Of a stretch of 64,000 nucleotides of DNA, positions 9,976-21,170 are shown piece by piece; within the stretch, counting starts at the first letter, position 1, and every line of letters begins with the position of its first letter. Origin of the DNA: Culex pipiens pallens (taxonomy: Eukaryota; Arthropoda; Insecta; Diptera; Culicidae); contig NC_068938.1 of assembly GCF_016801865.2 (NCBI RefSeq), positions 64,244,817-64,308,816 of the forward strand, in the 5' to 3' direction. The position numbers and the translations under genes were made by a program. A model generated the notes under the pieces. It saw nothing but the letters and a program-made list of their open reading frames with translations. It was not told where the DNA came from and ran no database searches.

Positions 9976-11760
9976 GCCTCCTTCCTCCCCTGTAGACTCT
10001 GTGAAATGTGCCCCGTTCATAGAATCCTTCTTGTGGCTAATGCAACGTAGTAGGCCTGGCCGCTTTAGTGAGGATGATACGTGTCAGCGATGCTCGCCTT
10101 GACAAGAAGACAATAATTCCACCATTTAAATACAATACTTTTCATCCCACTCCATTACGAAAAACAAAACTCCTCTCAAGATGCGTACGCAAAACATTTA
10201 TTAGGACCTCCTGGCCACCATCTGCAAGCCGCACGGTGATTAGTTTTTAATGCGTTCTGGACAGACATTATCGCATTAGAGAGACCAACCAGCCCCGGGT
10301 CAGTGTCCGCCGCTGGCAGAATCGTCGCGTCGCAGTTTGCTTCAAATGTCAAACTTCTTCGCGGAATTGGCACTCTCTGCGTGCGTTGAACATGCCTAAT
10401 CCGGGACAAACGATCCGGCGTTTGTGAAACTATCCTAATGGATTCTCTTGGCGGTGGGCTTCGCATTCTGTGTTTGTTTTATTCCCGACATTTTTACGAC
10501 GTCTGCAAACTAATCATGCGTGCGTTGACGGATTTGTCCGTCTCCCTTTGATGTGCCGAAATTGCGTTAGTGCGTTAATGTGCAAGTATACAATTGTTTT
10601 GGTAGAAGCGAGATTAACCATTTAAGGACATAGATAACACAACTGGAGATGGCCGAGAGAATTCTGCCCTCGAGTTCATTTTCAAAAAAAAAAAAAATGA
10701 TCCAGCGTCAAAATAAAAAAAGGGATGTCTACGGGAATCGAACCAGGGATCTTTGACATACTAACTCAATGACTTAACTCGATGAAAACAAATAAACACA
10801 TGCGTTTTGATGGTGTGAGCATCCAGCTCTCAATAAATTTTGAAAGAATTATTCACTCTTACAACGATCTTCAAAGTCAGGAAACGCAACGCCGCACAGT
10901 ATTCGACGCCATTTTGTATTTCAACCACTTAGCAAATTCGGCAACGCTGCACACCTTCCTCTTCCAAGTTCGAGCCTTTCCTGGTTATAATGAACCAAAA
11001 CACGCGTGCGTGCCCGCGCGATAACTTGACAGCCGCGGCGAGTTGTTGTAAATTACTTGGTTGACCTTGTGCGTTACATCGACCGCATCCAAGCCGCTTA
11101 CACTACGGCGCAGTTTTGATGTGCCCAGCTCAAAATTTGGAAACTTCTGGTCATGGACGTTTTCAGCGAAGAGGGCGCGCGCTGCCGCAATCTAAGCTCC
11201 AATTCTAGAGCAGTTCTCCGCGCATCTAGGTTCCGGCGAACTTAATCAATTTGTGCGTTTCGTCGCATACGCAGCAGGGTCGCAGCAGTTGAGCGCTGAA
11301 TGAAGTCTATTTATAAAAACTAACTCGACTCAACCCCCCCTCAACTCATCTGATGAAACCTTCATCGAGCACTCTCTCAATCGCCGGCCGAGTTCTTTCC
11401 CAACAGTTCTAAGGTTATGCTGACCGCGAGATGCGCAATTTTGGGAAAATCGTGCCGATGCTTTCCCCGCCGCTTTTCCAACCACAGCAGGGAATCGGAA
11501 TGCGTGGGCAGGGGAATCGAAACACAATCCAAGATGAGTCTTTGGGGAGATTTGTCGTCGGTTGAAATCTTAGAACATACCGACTCTGTCAACAAAAAGA
11601 TGCGACATCGCGATGCGGTGCGGTCGTAAATTGAGGATGACCTTAAAATTCTGGTTGAGCTATTTATAAGGGCCCAAGGGTTTTGCCCGGCGGCGACAAC
11701 CGCAGGTTGTTGAATTCGATTGGACATCGTGCGGGGTGCGTTGTAAAACGACGTGTTAGG
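9976..11760. other. Unique GC-normal DNA, possible regulatory region
   Basis: Around 1.8 kb largely free of repeat-like sequence, with GC higher than its neighbours. It includes a Runt-type AACCGCA near 11699. The open frames are short, overlap on both strands and lack splice context. I infer non-coding regulatory DNA but cannot prove it. Confidence 0.3.
10732..10780 (-). repeat. tRNA-related fragment (B-box like)
   Basis: The complement of 10734-10744 reads GGTTCGATTCC, an RNA polymerase III B box. An A-box-like stretch lies about 33 bp upstream on the minus strand, shorter than the 42-44 bp of a real tRNA. It is probably a decayed SINE or tRNA relic. Confidence 0.25.
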
Positions 11761-12397
11761 ATTTGTAATTAGTAGGGGTGATGTAAGACGTGATCGGATC
11801 TAACGTAATGTTGTTAAACATGCAACTTTAATATTAAAATCAGTTTTTGTGAAAAAAAAAAACTAATATTGATTGATTATTAACAATTCTCACAAAAAAG
11901 CGTTACATAATTTATTTTTTTGTGATGATCTTTTATTTTGAAAATTATCAAAGGAGAATACAAAATTGACAAATTATTTTATGCATTTATGTGATTTATT
12001 TTGCATGCAAAGGAACTTTTACAAAATCTTGTTCATGGAACGACTTTCGTTCGAAATATAGTCTATTTTTTACCTATGCAGCAGTTCCACACAAAAACAG
12101 CACGACCAGAAAAATAATCTCAGATCGGGCTCAAAATTGGAGTTTCCTTGGTCGAAATATTGGACGACCTTACCTTACTCCGTTTTTTTGGTCATTAGGG
12201 TGGTCCAAAAAATAGAGATAATGACGTTTTTAGCACAAAACTGTAAATTCTAAAAACTTAGAATTTCTCCCTATTTTTATCAAAAGGTTATATCTGCATA
12301 GGAAACTCATGACTCATGAGTTGTTTTGAAAATTTAATCTAGAAGAAGAAAAATTTAAAAGGTTGTATATATAAATTTAAAGAGGTGACAGACAGAT
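11761..12397. other. AT-rich DNA with one orphan MITE-like end
   Basis: Near 12195, TTAGGGTGGTCC is followed by an A run, resembling a hAT-type terminus, but no partner end or duplication was found. Otherwise nothing is recognised. Confidence 0.3.
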
Positions 12398-12732
12398 AGG
12401 GTTGCCAGGTCAAAATTAAAGAATCTGACCAAGTACTGGAATAAAATCTGGAAAAATCTGGCAAAAATGTAATAATTTTGAATGGAGAAGGGGTGGGAAG
12501 ATATGAACTAATTCAAAAGCTTGTAAAATTGTGATGGTTGAATTGATTTTCGGTCTCATATTTTTTTTTTGCGATTTTCAATTAAATTCGTTTATTTTAA
12601 ACAAAAAATATGTTCAAATTTGGTAAACGAGGATAATCGGTCAAAATCTAGCACAAGTAATGATAAATCTTTATTCTGGCTGACACTTTAAAAAATCTGG
12701 CATTCCCAGATTTATCTAGCAAACTGGCAACC
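12398..12732. mobile_element. Degraded hAT-like MITE
   Basis: It begins GGGTTGCCAGGTC and ends with the complementary CTGGCAACC. The inner ends also echo each other (AAAATCTGG near both sides). The flanks no longer show an 8-bp duplication, so this is an old copy. Confidence 0.45.
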
Positions 12733-12766
12733 ACGCCTTCAGGGATCAAGAACCTTTGTCTGAAAA

Positions 12767-13853
12767 CAGGGGTGCTCAAAGTTTTTGGAGGCCAAGCCAA
12801 ATTTGAAGCTAAAATGAGCTTGGTGCCAAATTTACAAAAAAGGTTATTAAAATAAATATAAAACGTTAATTTAATTTAATATTTAATTTAACAGATTTTA
12901 AAAAAATGTCAATTCAAAATAATAGAAACCACAAAATAACGTTTTTTGTCAGTATTGTTGATTTTATTGTTTCAGGTGTTTGAAAAAAAAGAGCAAAAAA
13001 GAATTCTAAATATAAAAAAAGTTTTTATACTTAGAAAATGGTGACATTATAATTGAACAATTCATCTAAAGGCATAATTTTATCTATAAGTTAAGTGTGG
13101 CTAATGAAAAATCGTTGAGAGCCAGAATTTCAACATTTATTTCATCGGAAATTCACTAAAATTCAAATTATTTTTTATAAACCCAAACATGCTCTAATGA
13201 TTCTAAATGCAAAGGAATGCATATTTAATTAATTTCAGCTGATTACACTTTAAGTTTTTTAAGTTTTGAAGTTTTTTGAAAATATATTTTTCTTCTGGTT
13301 TTTTGAGCCATTTTTTTTAATAATGAGGGAGGGATGGGTTGATCGACGAAAGCTTTGTAAAATATTTGCAACAAACTTGATCCTCCGATTTCCACATTTT
13401 ATCTAATTAAATCAGTTGGTAGTCAACCAAATTCGTCATCTAACTGTAATGAGTTCGAATCCCGAAAGAAGTGCAATGTAAGTTTGAGGGCCAGTTCATA
13501 AAAGGGTCATTATGATTTGCAAATTAATAAAGAAAACTTATATTTTTGCAACTATTACAGAATTTTACCTAAGTCAAACTTGAACCTTTTATTTTAAATA
13601 TTTCCAAAAATGTTTGATAAAAGTTTTGACGATTGAAACGTGTGAAATTTTTTTTAATTATTAAATTTTTTTGTACTGTTTATTTGTATCCTGAAGTGGG
13701 GATCAAAATATTGATACATCATAAGATTCGCATATAAATGTTTAAATAAACCTTAATTTTTAAAAAGGATAAAATCACTTTACAAGTAGTCAACGGGCCA
13801 TTTTACATGATGGGTCCGCGGGCCACAAAATATCACCTCGCGGTCTAAGAGGT
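12767..13853. mobile_element. Degraded hAT-like element
   Basis: The left end CAGGGGTGCTCAAAG is a classic hAT terminus. Toward the right, GGGTCCGCGGGCCACAAAAT and CACCTCGCGGTCTAAGAGG resemble the subterminal region usual in this superfamily, but the last bases are decayed. The inside is AT-rich with no transposase frame. Confidence 0.4.
13400..13475 (+). repeat. tRNA-derived sequence (A and B boxes at tRNA spacing)
   Basis: TAAATCAGTTGG at 13408 resembles an A box, and AGTTCGAATCC at 13452 is a B box 44 bp downstream, the normal tRNA distance. The acceptor stem does not pair, so it is a SINE head or tRNA pseudogene, not a working tRNA. Confidence 0.3.
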
Positions 13854-13870
13854 CAAATGAAGAATTTTGT

Positions 13871-13924
13871 TTTTCGAGTGATTTTATAGCCTTTCCTCAG
13901 TATACTGCAGTAAGGTGAGGAAGG
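13871..13924 (-). repeat. Fragment of the 5' end of the A-form tandem-unit element
   Basis: TCGAGTGATTTTATAGCC and TTTCCTCAG, with a following GAGGAAGG, match the terminal 55 bp of the reverse copy ending at 39862. Confidence 0.6.
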
Positions 13925-14437
13925 TAAAAAGTATTGATACTAATTTGTATGAAATATGTTTGAGTTTATTTTTATTTTATGTTTGAAGGAATGGAAAAAA
14001 ATCACAAAAAAAAACTGACTCAATTGTTGACACGTCTCAATTGCTACTATAATGTCAAAAATATGCTTAAATTACACAAAATTTCAAACCAATATGATGA
14101 ACCGTTTATATTAGAAGGAAAGTAATTCACAAAAATATCACAGGATTCAGAATAAATTATTTTGAAAGAATTTAAATTTCTGTAAAATATGTTTAAGCGT
14201 TGACTTTTTCCATAAACAGCCTGAAAAACCTACACATTTTTGAAATAATTGATTACCTTTAAAAAAATATTTATACATATAACTTTATAACTGAAAAAAG
14301 AATTCCGAATTTAGTCTCAGAGAATCGCTCATTTTAGATCCTACAAAAAAATAATACAAAAAAAAAACTATTAAACAAATATATTTCTACATTTTGTTCA
14401 TTCGAACATACCTATATGTTTGACTTTTTGTGATTAC
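13925..14437. other. AT-rich DNA, nothing recognised
   Basis: Only A/T runs and no coding frame. Bases 14432-14437 (GATTAC) are the target duplication of the adjacent LINE. Confidence 0.5.
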
Positions 14438-15956
14438 GATTTTTTTTGATTTTTTTTTAAATTAAATTTGTCTTTATTGAACTTTCTTATAACAATTACA
14501 TTTCATTTACATTCGAAGTGGTATGGCTCTTCATCATTGTTATATTTTTCGTTCTATTATTAACTGTTCACATTCATTTGTTAACTTCAAAAATCACTTT
14601 AACAACTAGTCCTAACATAAAACTAAAAGAAGTAAATTCATTGAAATATTCAAAATCATTAGAACGAGTAAACTACGAACTGTATTTTAAGATAAATCCT
14701 CCAAGCGTTCCTACTTATTCCGCACGAGTTTTGCAACCACGCAGTGTTGTGTGTCTCGATGAAAATGTTCAGAAGTTCTTGTGGTGAAAACAGGTCACTA
14801 CTGCCTTCATCCGTTGATGCTGGTTGGTTTTCCCTCGGTTGCTGACTTAAGCCAGGAGGTGTTGTATTTTCTGCAACTCTTTGCCGCTGATTCAACGGCA
14901 ATGGCTGCAGATTTGGAACCACTCGAACAGATCCCGCTCCTGACGACGCCAAAGCAGGAAAATCCACGTACGTGAAAGTTGGTGGTGTTGGTTTGGTTGG
15001 TGCCTCGTCGTCGCTTGCTGCCGATTTTTTACAAACTCGGCTCGTTTTGGGCAGCTCCGATTCTTGGTCGAATGGTCGCCACCGCAATTGAAGCATTTGG
15101 CTTCGATGTTCTCGTTGATTGTTCCGCAAGCTTGAGTTTTGTGCTCACCTCCGCAGGTTGCACAACGACTCTTGATGAAACAGTTCCTTCCACCATGTCC
15201 AAACTGCAAACAGTTCGAACACTGTGTCACGTCACGGTGCACTGGGCGATAACGTTCCCAAGTCACGATGATGTTGAAAATTGCCGAACTGATTTCAGCT
15301 CAGACGGCGTTGTCGATCCTTTCTCGAGATGAACCAGGTACAGTTGATCACGATGCTTGATGTCCTTGTTGTGTCTCGTCATCTTGAAGACTTCAATTAC
15401 GTTCAACTTCAGAGTTTTGAGCTCTTCTTTCAGCACACTCACATCCATGTCGTACAGGCCACGGAGGACCTGTTTCATGGGGCGTTCACCTGGATCGTCA
15501 TGGCTGTAGTATTCAATCTTTGTGTTGTTCACAAAATCCCGAACGTAGTTGTAATCCTTCCTGCTAGGTAGCAGAATTTTGAGTCCATCAGCACACATGC
15601 AAATGGAAGCTCGTAAAGCACCAGATTTGATGAACCCGGTCAGCCACTTTCGCACCGAATCCGATGTTTTCACAAAAATGGGTGGCAACTTTTCCCGTCG
15701 TTCAAATTCTTCCTTCTCGCTCACGTCCACAGGGAGGGTAGCGAACTGGTTTCCAGACGAATTTTGAGCGTCCTTGCTCAAACTGCCTGGCTTTGCAGGT
15801 AGCACTTCGGCATTCTTTAGCTTCTTCAAATCTGCCGATCCTGCTGGTGAAGACCGCCTCTTTTTCTTGCCGTGAGGCATTTTTTGCACTTTTTAGCACC
15901 CTTTTTTGGTGTTGAAGGGACGCACGTCTGACTCGCTTCTCTGCTAATCGCAGACT
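14438..15956 (-). mobile_element. Jockey-like LINE, both ends present, ORF2 deleted
   Basis: A non-LTR retrotransposon read on the minus strand. The 5' end is at 15956 with an initiator and downstream promoter element. ORF1 follows (15880 to 14673) with three CCHC-type zinc knuckles. The 3' part contains AATAAA (complement of 14473-14478) and an A-rich tail of the form A9-TC-A8-TC. GATTAC flanks both ends (14432-14437 and 15957-15962), consistent with a target-site duplication. After the ORF1 stop only about 235 bp remain, so endonuclease and reverse transcriptase are missing. In this clade ORF2 normally adds close to 3 kb. It therefore depended on a relative for movement, like a half-LINE. 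Confidence 0.85.
14673..15880 (-). pseudogene. LINE ORF1 (gag-like, zinc-knuckle protein), frameshifted
   Basis: The ancestral protein of about 400 residues starts at ATG 15880 (MPHGKKKRRSS) with a basic N-terminus. A PPIFV motif, the usual start of the gag domain preceding the knuckles, follows. Then come three knuckles: CSNCLQFGHGGRNC (C-x2-C-x4-H-x4-C), CATCGGEHKTQAC and CFNCGGDHSTKNRSC. A proline-rich segment ending YVDFPAL and a C-terminal LFSPQELLNIF follow. Reading requires frame changes near 15270, 15030 and 14750. In the last frame there is a nonsense TAA at 14715-14717 before LGGFILKYSS and the stop at 14673-14675. ORF1 products of this clade bind their RNA as chaperones; this copy cannot make an intact one. 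Confidence 0.85.
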
Positions 15957-15958
15957 GA
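15923..15958 (-). promoter_or_regulatory. Internal LINE promoter: initiator plus DPE
   Basis: On the minus strand TCAGTC (15958-15953) matches the arthropod initiator TCAKTY, with its A at 15956 as +1. AGACGTG (15929-15923) begins exactly at +28 and matches the downstream promoter element RGWCGTG. Jockey-clade LINEs are known to use such TATA-less internal promoters. That +1 coincides with the boundary set by the target duplication supports a full-length 5' end. Confidence 0.75.
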
Positions 15959-15966
15959 TTACCAGG

Positions 15967-16350
15967 GATGGAATAATTGCAAAACAATCAATTTCGCTTG
16001 CGAACTTTTTTCACCCGCGAAAGAGAGAGGAGGCAAATCACGCAAAAAATCTGCTGATGATTTTTCATGAATATCCTAGTCAGCACCACATAATTTTTTT
16101 TTTCACTTTGTTTACACACGTTGCCCATCTACAAAATGTGACAGGTCGATTTCCGAAGTGTAACGTTACACTTGTAAGTGTAGTAGTGAAAAAGATGTTC
16201 CGCCGAATAATTCAGATGATGATTTTTTTAGATTCTGTTTACCGATCTTTCGTGCGCGAGAGAGGAGAGCATACTCCCTTTGGATTTTTTCTCTTGATGA
16301 ACATTCAATGATTTTGTTTTGATAATGATTATTCTATCGCTGCTGATTAC
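15967..16350. repeat. Dispersed repeat, copy 1 of 2
   Basis: It starts GATGGAATAATTGC and ends near ATTATTCTATCGCTG, whose core is complementary to the start, so it has short inverted ends. It shares with 62155-62430 the start, the GAAAGAGAGAGGAG block, the TTTTGTTTACA region, and TTACCGAT followed by GCGCGAGAGAGG. No ORF is present. Confidence 0.65.
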
Positions 16351-18054
16351 GATTTTATGTCTTGCGACCTTTTGGAACTCGATATTTTGTTCTTTCGACC
16401 TTATGGCTCATATCTGAATGAAATATTTCGTCTTGATCCTTAAAAACATTATCCTGGTGGGACAAGTACGCAATTTGTAGGGTTGTAATCAGTCTCTTTA
16501 CTCTTCTCTACATTGAATAAGATACTAGGTACTCTATAAAATAATTTGTCTCTACTTTTTTTATGTTCATAGCCAATTGTTTTCTATGATATATCAGAAC
16601 AACAATTTTAGAATAATCACAACCATCATTGACACCAATAAGAAGCTTTCTCTCTGAAGTACGAGCTATTTGTGAATCAAAATGTTATTCTTACATTACA
16701 GAACCTTCAATGAGATGATAACCCGTGGGTGCGTCGTGCGGCCATCGTCGTTGTCTGCTCGAGATGCTCCCCGGGTGACCCGTTACGCGGTGCGACTGCT
16801 GATAAAGGGTGCGTAAACGCAGCTAACGCAACTAGCAAACGCCGTTATCAGTTGCGAGAGAGAAAAAACACAGACATAACAGCTAGAGATTCACCGATGT
16901 CGGTGCGATCACTTTGTTCAATTAGTGGTTTCAATTATGGTTGGTGGTTGTGTTTGCATGAGATGCTTTGAGTTGAGATAGGAACCACGTGTTTGTAAAA
17001 TTGCGAAAAAAAAACTAGTGTTAGTTATTTTGGATGATCCTAGAATGAAAAAATCTTCTGTAAATTTTAATCTTGAAAAAAAATTATAAAAATTCGTTTC
17101 AAGACACAAATAGATATTCTCTAATTCTGCCGAATCCCAAAAAAATCAAGCTTTAAACCAGCACCGATTTATTGAGAATCGCTCATCCCATTCAATTCAC
17201 GTGATTCATACTGCTCCAATGAATAACGCAACCATTCATAACGTTCCCAAGTGACGATTAAAAAATCTCGCCAATCTTTCATTTAGCATTTCGACAAAGC
17301 TCAAACCCATTCTTTGTTGGAAAATAGAAAAAAATCTAAATCCAGTGCCAATCTATACCATCCTCCTGTGTCAGTTCTAAAAATTGAGAAAAAAGGGAGA
17401 ATTGGGGAAAAATATCCATCACGGTCCACGTGGTCCGTAGGAGGTGGTTCTATTCGATACGTGTGACTCAAAGTGCCAAATATTATGCATACACCCATAC
17501 ACCTTTTTTTTGCTAGGTCGTTGAAGTATCACTGTATGGGAGGCAGAGCTATGCTCTTGCTTCCCTCTCTTGTATACCCTCGGTCATCCCCCTAACCCCA
17601 CTCCAACAATGTGATGCCACCCCATCGAGTCCCATTCTGGTTTCAGCTGTTTAGATTTCTAATCGAACGTTCCTGTGCCCGGGGTAGGTGTGAGAGTTTG
17701 AGGGTGTGCGCTCTCGTGTGGATATCCCCAGGTCCCCCCTCACCTCCTTAAATTTGGTCAGTGTTCTTCAAAACAGCGTTCTTGGTTCAACTGGGCGTTG
17801 ATTTAGTACAATGCAAAATGAGAAAAACTGTTGTAGTTGAATGGTTTAAAAAAATAAATTAAAAAATACATTTCTGATAAAAGGTCTTGTTATAAAAAAA
17901 TAATTGGTAGAACTGTTTGTTCGTGAGTCCTTCAGAACTTCAGAACAGCTTTTTATGTTTTCAGCTAAAAACATGTTCAAAACTAAGGCTATATTTTTCC
18001 TCCCCAAATAAGGAAGTTTTTTAAAAACATGTCTAAGATACATTGTAAGCTATA
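16351..18054. other. Unique DNA, no gene recognised
   Basis: Bases 16730-16960 form a GC-rich island with GAGAGAGA, and 17500-17760 is another GC-normal patch. Both could be regulatory. No supported exon was found. Confidence 0.35.
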
Positions 18055-18158
18055 TAAACTTTTTAAACTTCATTTTTCGATGTAAATCGAATTTGCAATC
18101 AGAAAGAACTTTGGTGAAATTTTGATAAATGGCACCTTTTTAAAGTTGTAGCCATTTT
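18055..18158 (-). repeat. Outer arm of the 20398-type fold-back, cut by the B-form element
   Basis: CATTTTTCGATGTAAATCG and GAATTTGCAATCA are the reverse complement of 21090-21125, in the same order and spacing. The arm stops where the B element begins at 18159. Confidence 0.6.
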
Positions 18159-19885
18159 GCCTTCCTCACTGAGGTAAGGCTATAATCCTGCTCTAAAAAT
18201 GAACTTCGTATAAAAACGTCGTAGACCCACCTTCATGTATACATATCGACTCAGAATCGAAAACTGAACAAATGTCTGTGTGTATGTGTGTGTGTATGTG
18301 TGTGTGTATGTGTGTGTGTATGTATGTATGTGACCAACAAACTAGCTCATGTTTCTCGGCACTGGCTGAACCGATTTGACCCGAACTTGTTGCATTCGAC
18401 TTGGTTTAGGGTCCCATAGATCGAGTTTTATACAGATTGAAGTTTCGATAAGTAGTTCAAAAGTTATGTATAAAAATGTGTTTTCACATATATCCGGATC
18501 TCACTTAAATGTATGTAAACTATGTCCGGGTCCATCATCCTACCCGTCGTTAGTTAGGTTATCAAAAGACCTTTCGAACGAGTTCAAAACATTGAAGATC
18601 TGGCAACCCTGTCTCGAGATATGGCCTCTTAAGTGATATTGATGTACTTTTTTGAGGCCGGATCTCACTTAAATGTATGTAAACTATGTCCGGATCCACC
18701 ATCCGACCCATTGTTGGTTAGGTTATCAAAAGACCTTTCCAACGAGTCCAAAATATTGAAGATCTGGCAACCCTGTCTCGAGATATGGCCACATAAGTGA
18801 TATTGATGTACTTTTTTGAAGCCGGATCTCACTTAAATGTATGTAAACTTTGTCCGGATCCACCATCCGACCCATTGTTGGTTAGGTTATCAAAAGACCT
18901 TTCCAACAAGTCCAAAACATTGAAGATCTGGCAACCCTGTCTCGAGATATGGCCACTTAAGTGATATTGATATACTTTTTTGAAGCCGGATCTCACTTAA
19001 ATGTATGTAAACTATGTCCGGGTCCATCATCCGACCCATCGTTGGTTAGGTTATCAAAAGACCTTTCCAACGAGTCCAAAACATTGAAGATCTGGCAACC
19101 CTGTCTCGAGATATGGCCTCTTAAGTGATATTGATGTACTTTTTTGAAGCCGGATCTCACTTAAATGTATGTAAACTATGTCCGGGTCCATCATCCGACC
19201 CATCGTTGGTTAGGTTATCAAAAGACCTTTCCAACGAGTCTAAAACATTGAAGATCTGGCAACCCTGTCTCGAGATATGGCCTCTTAAGTGATATTGATG
19301 TACTTTTTTGAAGCCGGATCTCACTTAAATGTATGTAAACTTTGTCCGGATCCACCATCCGACCCATTGTTGGTTAGGTTATCAAAAGACCTTTCCAACG
19401 AGTCCAAAACATTGAAGATCTGGCAACCCTGTCTCGAGATATGGCCTCTTAAGTGATATTGATGTACTTTTTTGAAGCCGGATCTCACTTAAATGTATGT
19501 AAACTATGTCCGGATCCACCATCCGACCTAATGTTGGTTAGGTTATCAAAAGACCTTTCCAACGAGTCCAAAACATTGAAGATCTGGCAACCCTGTCTCG
19601 AGATATGGCCACTTAAGTGAAATTGATATACATTTTTGAAGCCGGATCTCACTTAAATGTATGTAAACTATGTCCGGATCCACCATCCGACCCATTGTTG
19701 GTTAGGTTATCAAAAGACCTTTCCAACGAGTCCAAAACATTGAAGATCTGGCAACCCTGTCTCGAGATATGGCCACTTAAGTGATATCGATGTACTTTTT
19801 GGAAGCCGGATTTAAAAAATAGATGAAACTTGTGTACAGCTATTGTTGTGAGGAAGGCTCCAACCACATAGGTGGATTAAGTTAG
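18159..19885 (+). mobile_element. Tandem-unit transposon-like element, B form (8 units)
   Basis: It has the same ends and the same TGTGTGTATG tract as 4641-6195. Eight marker motifs at 18594, 18758, 18922, 19086, 19250, 19414, 19578 and 19742 are all exactly 164 bp apart. Units fall into two types, one with GGGTCCATCATCC and one with GGATCCACCATCC, in a mosaic order. There is no coding capacity. Confidence 0.85.
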
Positions 19886-19970
19886 TTTTTTGTAACATTT
19901 TGTTTTTCATTCTTTTAAATTACACATTGCACATGTTTGCCCACCTTCGAATTAGTAGTTTATGCAACAA

Positions 19971-20092
19971 GTTGCAAAAAGAGGATTTTTTCAGCACGAG
20001 TCGTACATTTATCCAACGAGGTTCACCGAGTTGGATAAATACGAAGAGTGTTGAAAAAATCATGTTTTGCAACGAGTTCCATACAACATTTT
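19971..20092. repeat. Imperfect palindrome
   Basis: The left arm (TATGCAACAAGTTGCAAAA, GATTTTTTCAGCAC, TTTATCCAAC) pairs with the right arm (GTTGGATAAA, GTGTTGAAAAAATC, TTTTGCAACGAGTTCCATA) around GAGGTTCACC. It is probably the core of a small fold-back. Confidence 0.65.
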
Positions 20093-20206
20093 TTGCAATT
20101 CCAAAAAACACACACTGAGTGAAATTTTATGTCAACTTTTCATGTATTTTGTCAATAAATCGTTTAAATAAAAAAAAATGTTGAAAAGTGTTACTTTTCG
20201 AAACAA

Positions 20207-20267
20207 GTGCTGAAAAGTTCAACTTTTCAGCACCCATTTGAGTGCTGAAAAGTAGAACTTTTCAGCA
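20207..20267. repeat. Two adjacent short palindromes
   Basis: GTGCTGAAAAGTT followed by its mirror at 20207-20233, then a second pairing at 20242-20267. They are almost identical to each other, so the block can form either two small hairpins or one larger one. Confidence 0.7.
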
Positions 20268-20397
20268 TTTATTTTGAAAAGTGTTGCTATTCGATTCTGT
20301 TATTTTTGGTACAGAAAAGTAGGCTATTACGTCGTTCAAGAATGACAGGAAAAGTAAGTAGTTTCACGACGGAATAGCAAAGAAATTTTTTTGAAAT

Positions 20398-20944
20398 GCT
20401 GAGAAAACTCTCTATATTTTGCTTTTTCAAACATTGTTGATACCACCTTTAGTTGCTGAGATATTGCCATGCAAAGGTTTAAAAACAGAAAAAAAATTGT
20501 TTTCTAAGTCTCACCCACACAACCAATTATTTTCTAACGTCGATATCTCAGCAACTAATGGCCCAATTTACAATGTTAAAATATGAAACATTCGTGAAAT
20601 TTTCCGGTCTTTTCGAAAACAATATTTAAAAAAAATTCAAATCAAGACTTACATTTCAGAAGAGCCAAACATTCAATATTACGACCTTTTGAAATGTTAG
20701 TCTTGATTTGAAAATTTTGAAAATATTGTTTTCGAAAAGACCGGAAAATTTCACCAATGTTTCATATTTAAACATTGAATATGGGACCACTATAGTGCAC
20801 TAGTTGCTGAGATATCTACGTTAGAAAATGGTGGGTTGTTTTCCTCAATTTTCCTGTTTTTAAACACTTGCATGGCGATATCTCAGCAACTAAGGGTCGT
20901 ATCAACAAAGTTCAGAAAAGCAAAGTGTAGAAAATTTTCTCAGC
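20398..20944. mobile_element. Fold-back element core
   Basis: The arms begin GCTGAGAAAA and end TTTTCTCAGC. Both contain GATATCTCAGCAACTAA-type motifs, TTTTCCGGTCTTTTCGAAAA and the loop-side TCAAGACT. The loop at about 20665-20690 is short. Fragments of the same family occur at 6960-7178, 8496-8968 and 51400-51860. Confidence 0.75.
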
Positions 20945-21170
20945 TGATGACAAATATTTTTTTTCAAGGCAGAGCAAACATGGGCACCAGTTTAAAAAAA
21001 ATTAAAAACTGAGAACATTTTTAAAAAAAGTTTCCTAAAAATGTCTATAACTTGAAAACGGTGCACTTTATCATATTTTACTAAAGTACTTCATGATTGC
21101 AAATTCGATTATACATCGAAAAATGAATTTGGAAAAAAAATTAGCGATGAATATTTCGATTATTTTTAAA
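20945..21170. repeat. Right outer flank of the 20398 fold-back
   Basis: TCTATAACTTGAAAACGG, GATTGCAAATTCGAT and ACATCGAAAAATG mirror 18055-18158, so the whole fold-back spans about 18055-21170 once the later B element is removed. Confidence 0.55.

Noticed and set aside
13400..13475. Functional tRNA gene
   Set aside because: A and B boxes are present at the right spacing, but the acceptor stem does not pair and the 3' side is not tRNA-like.
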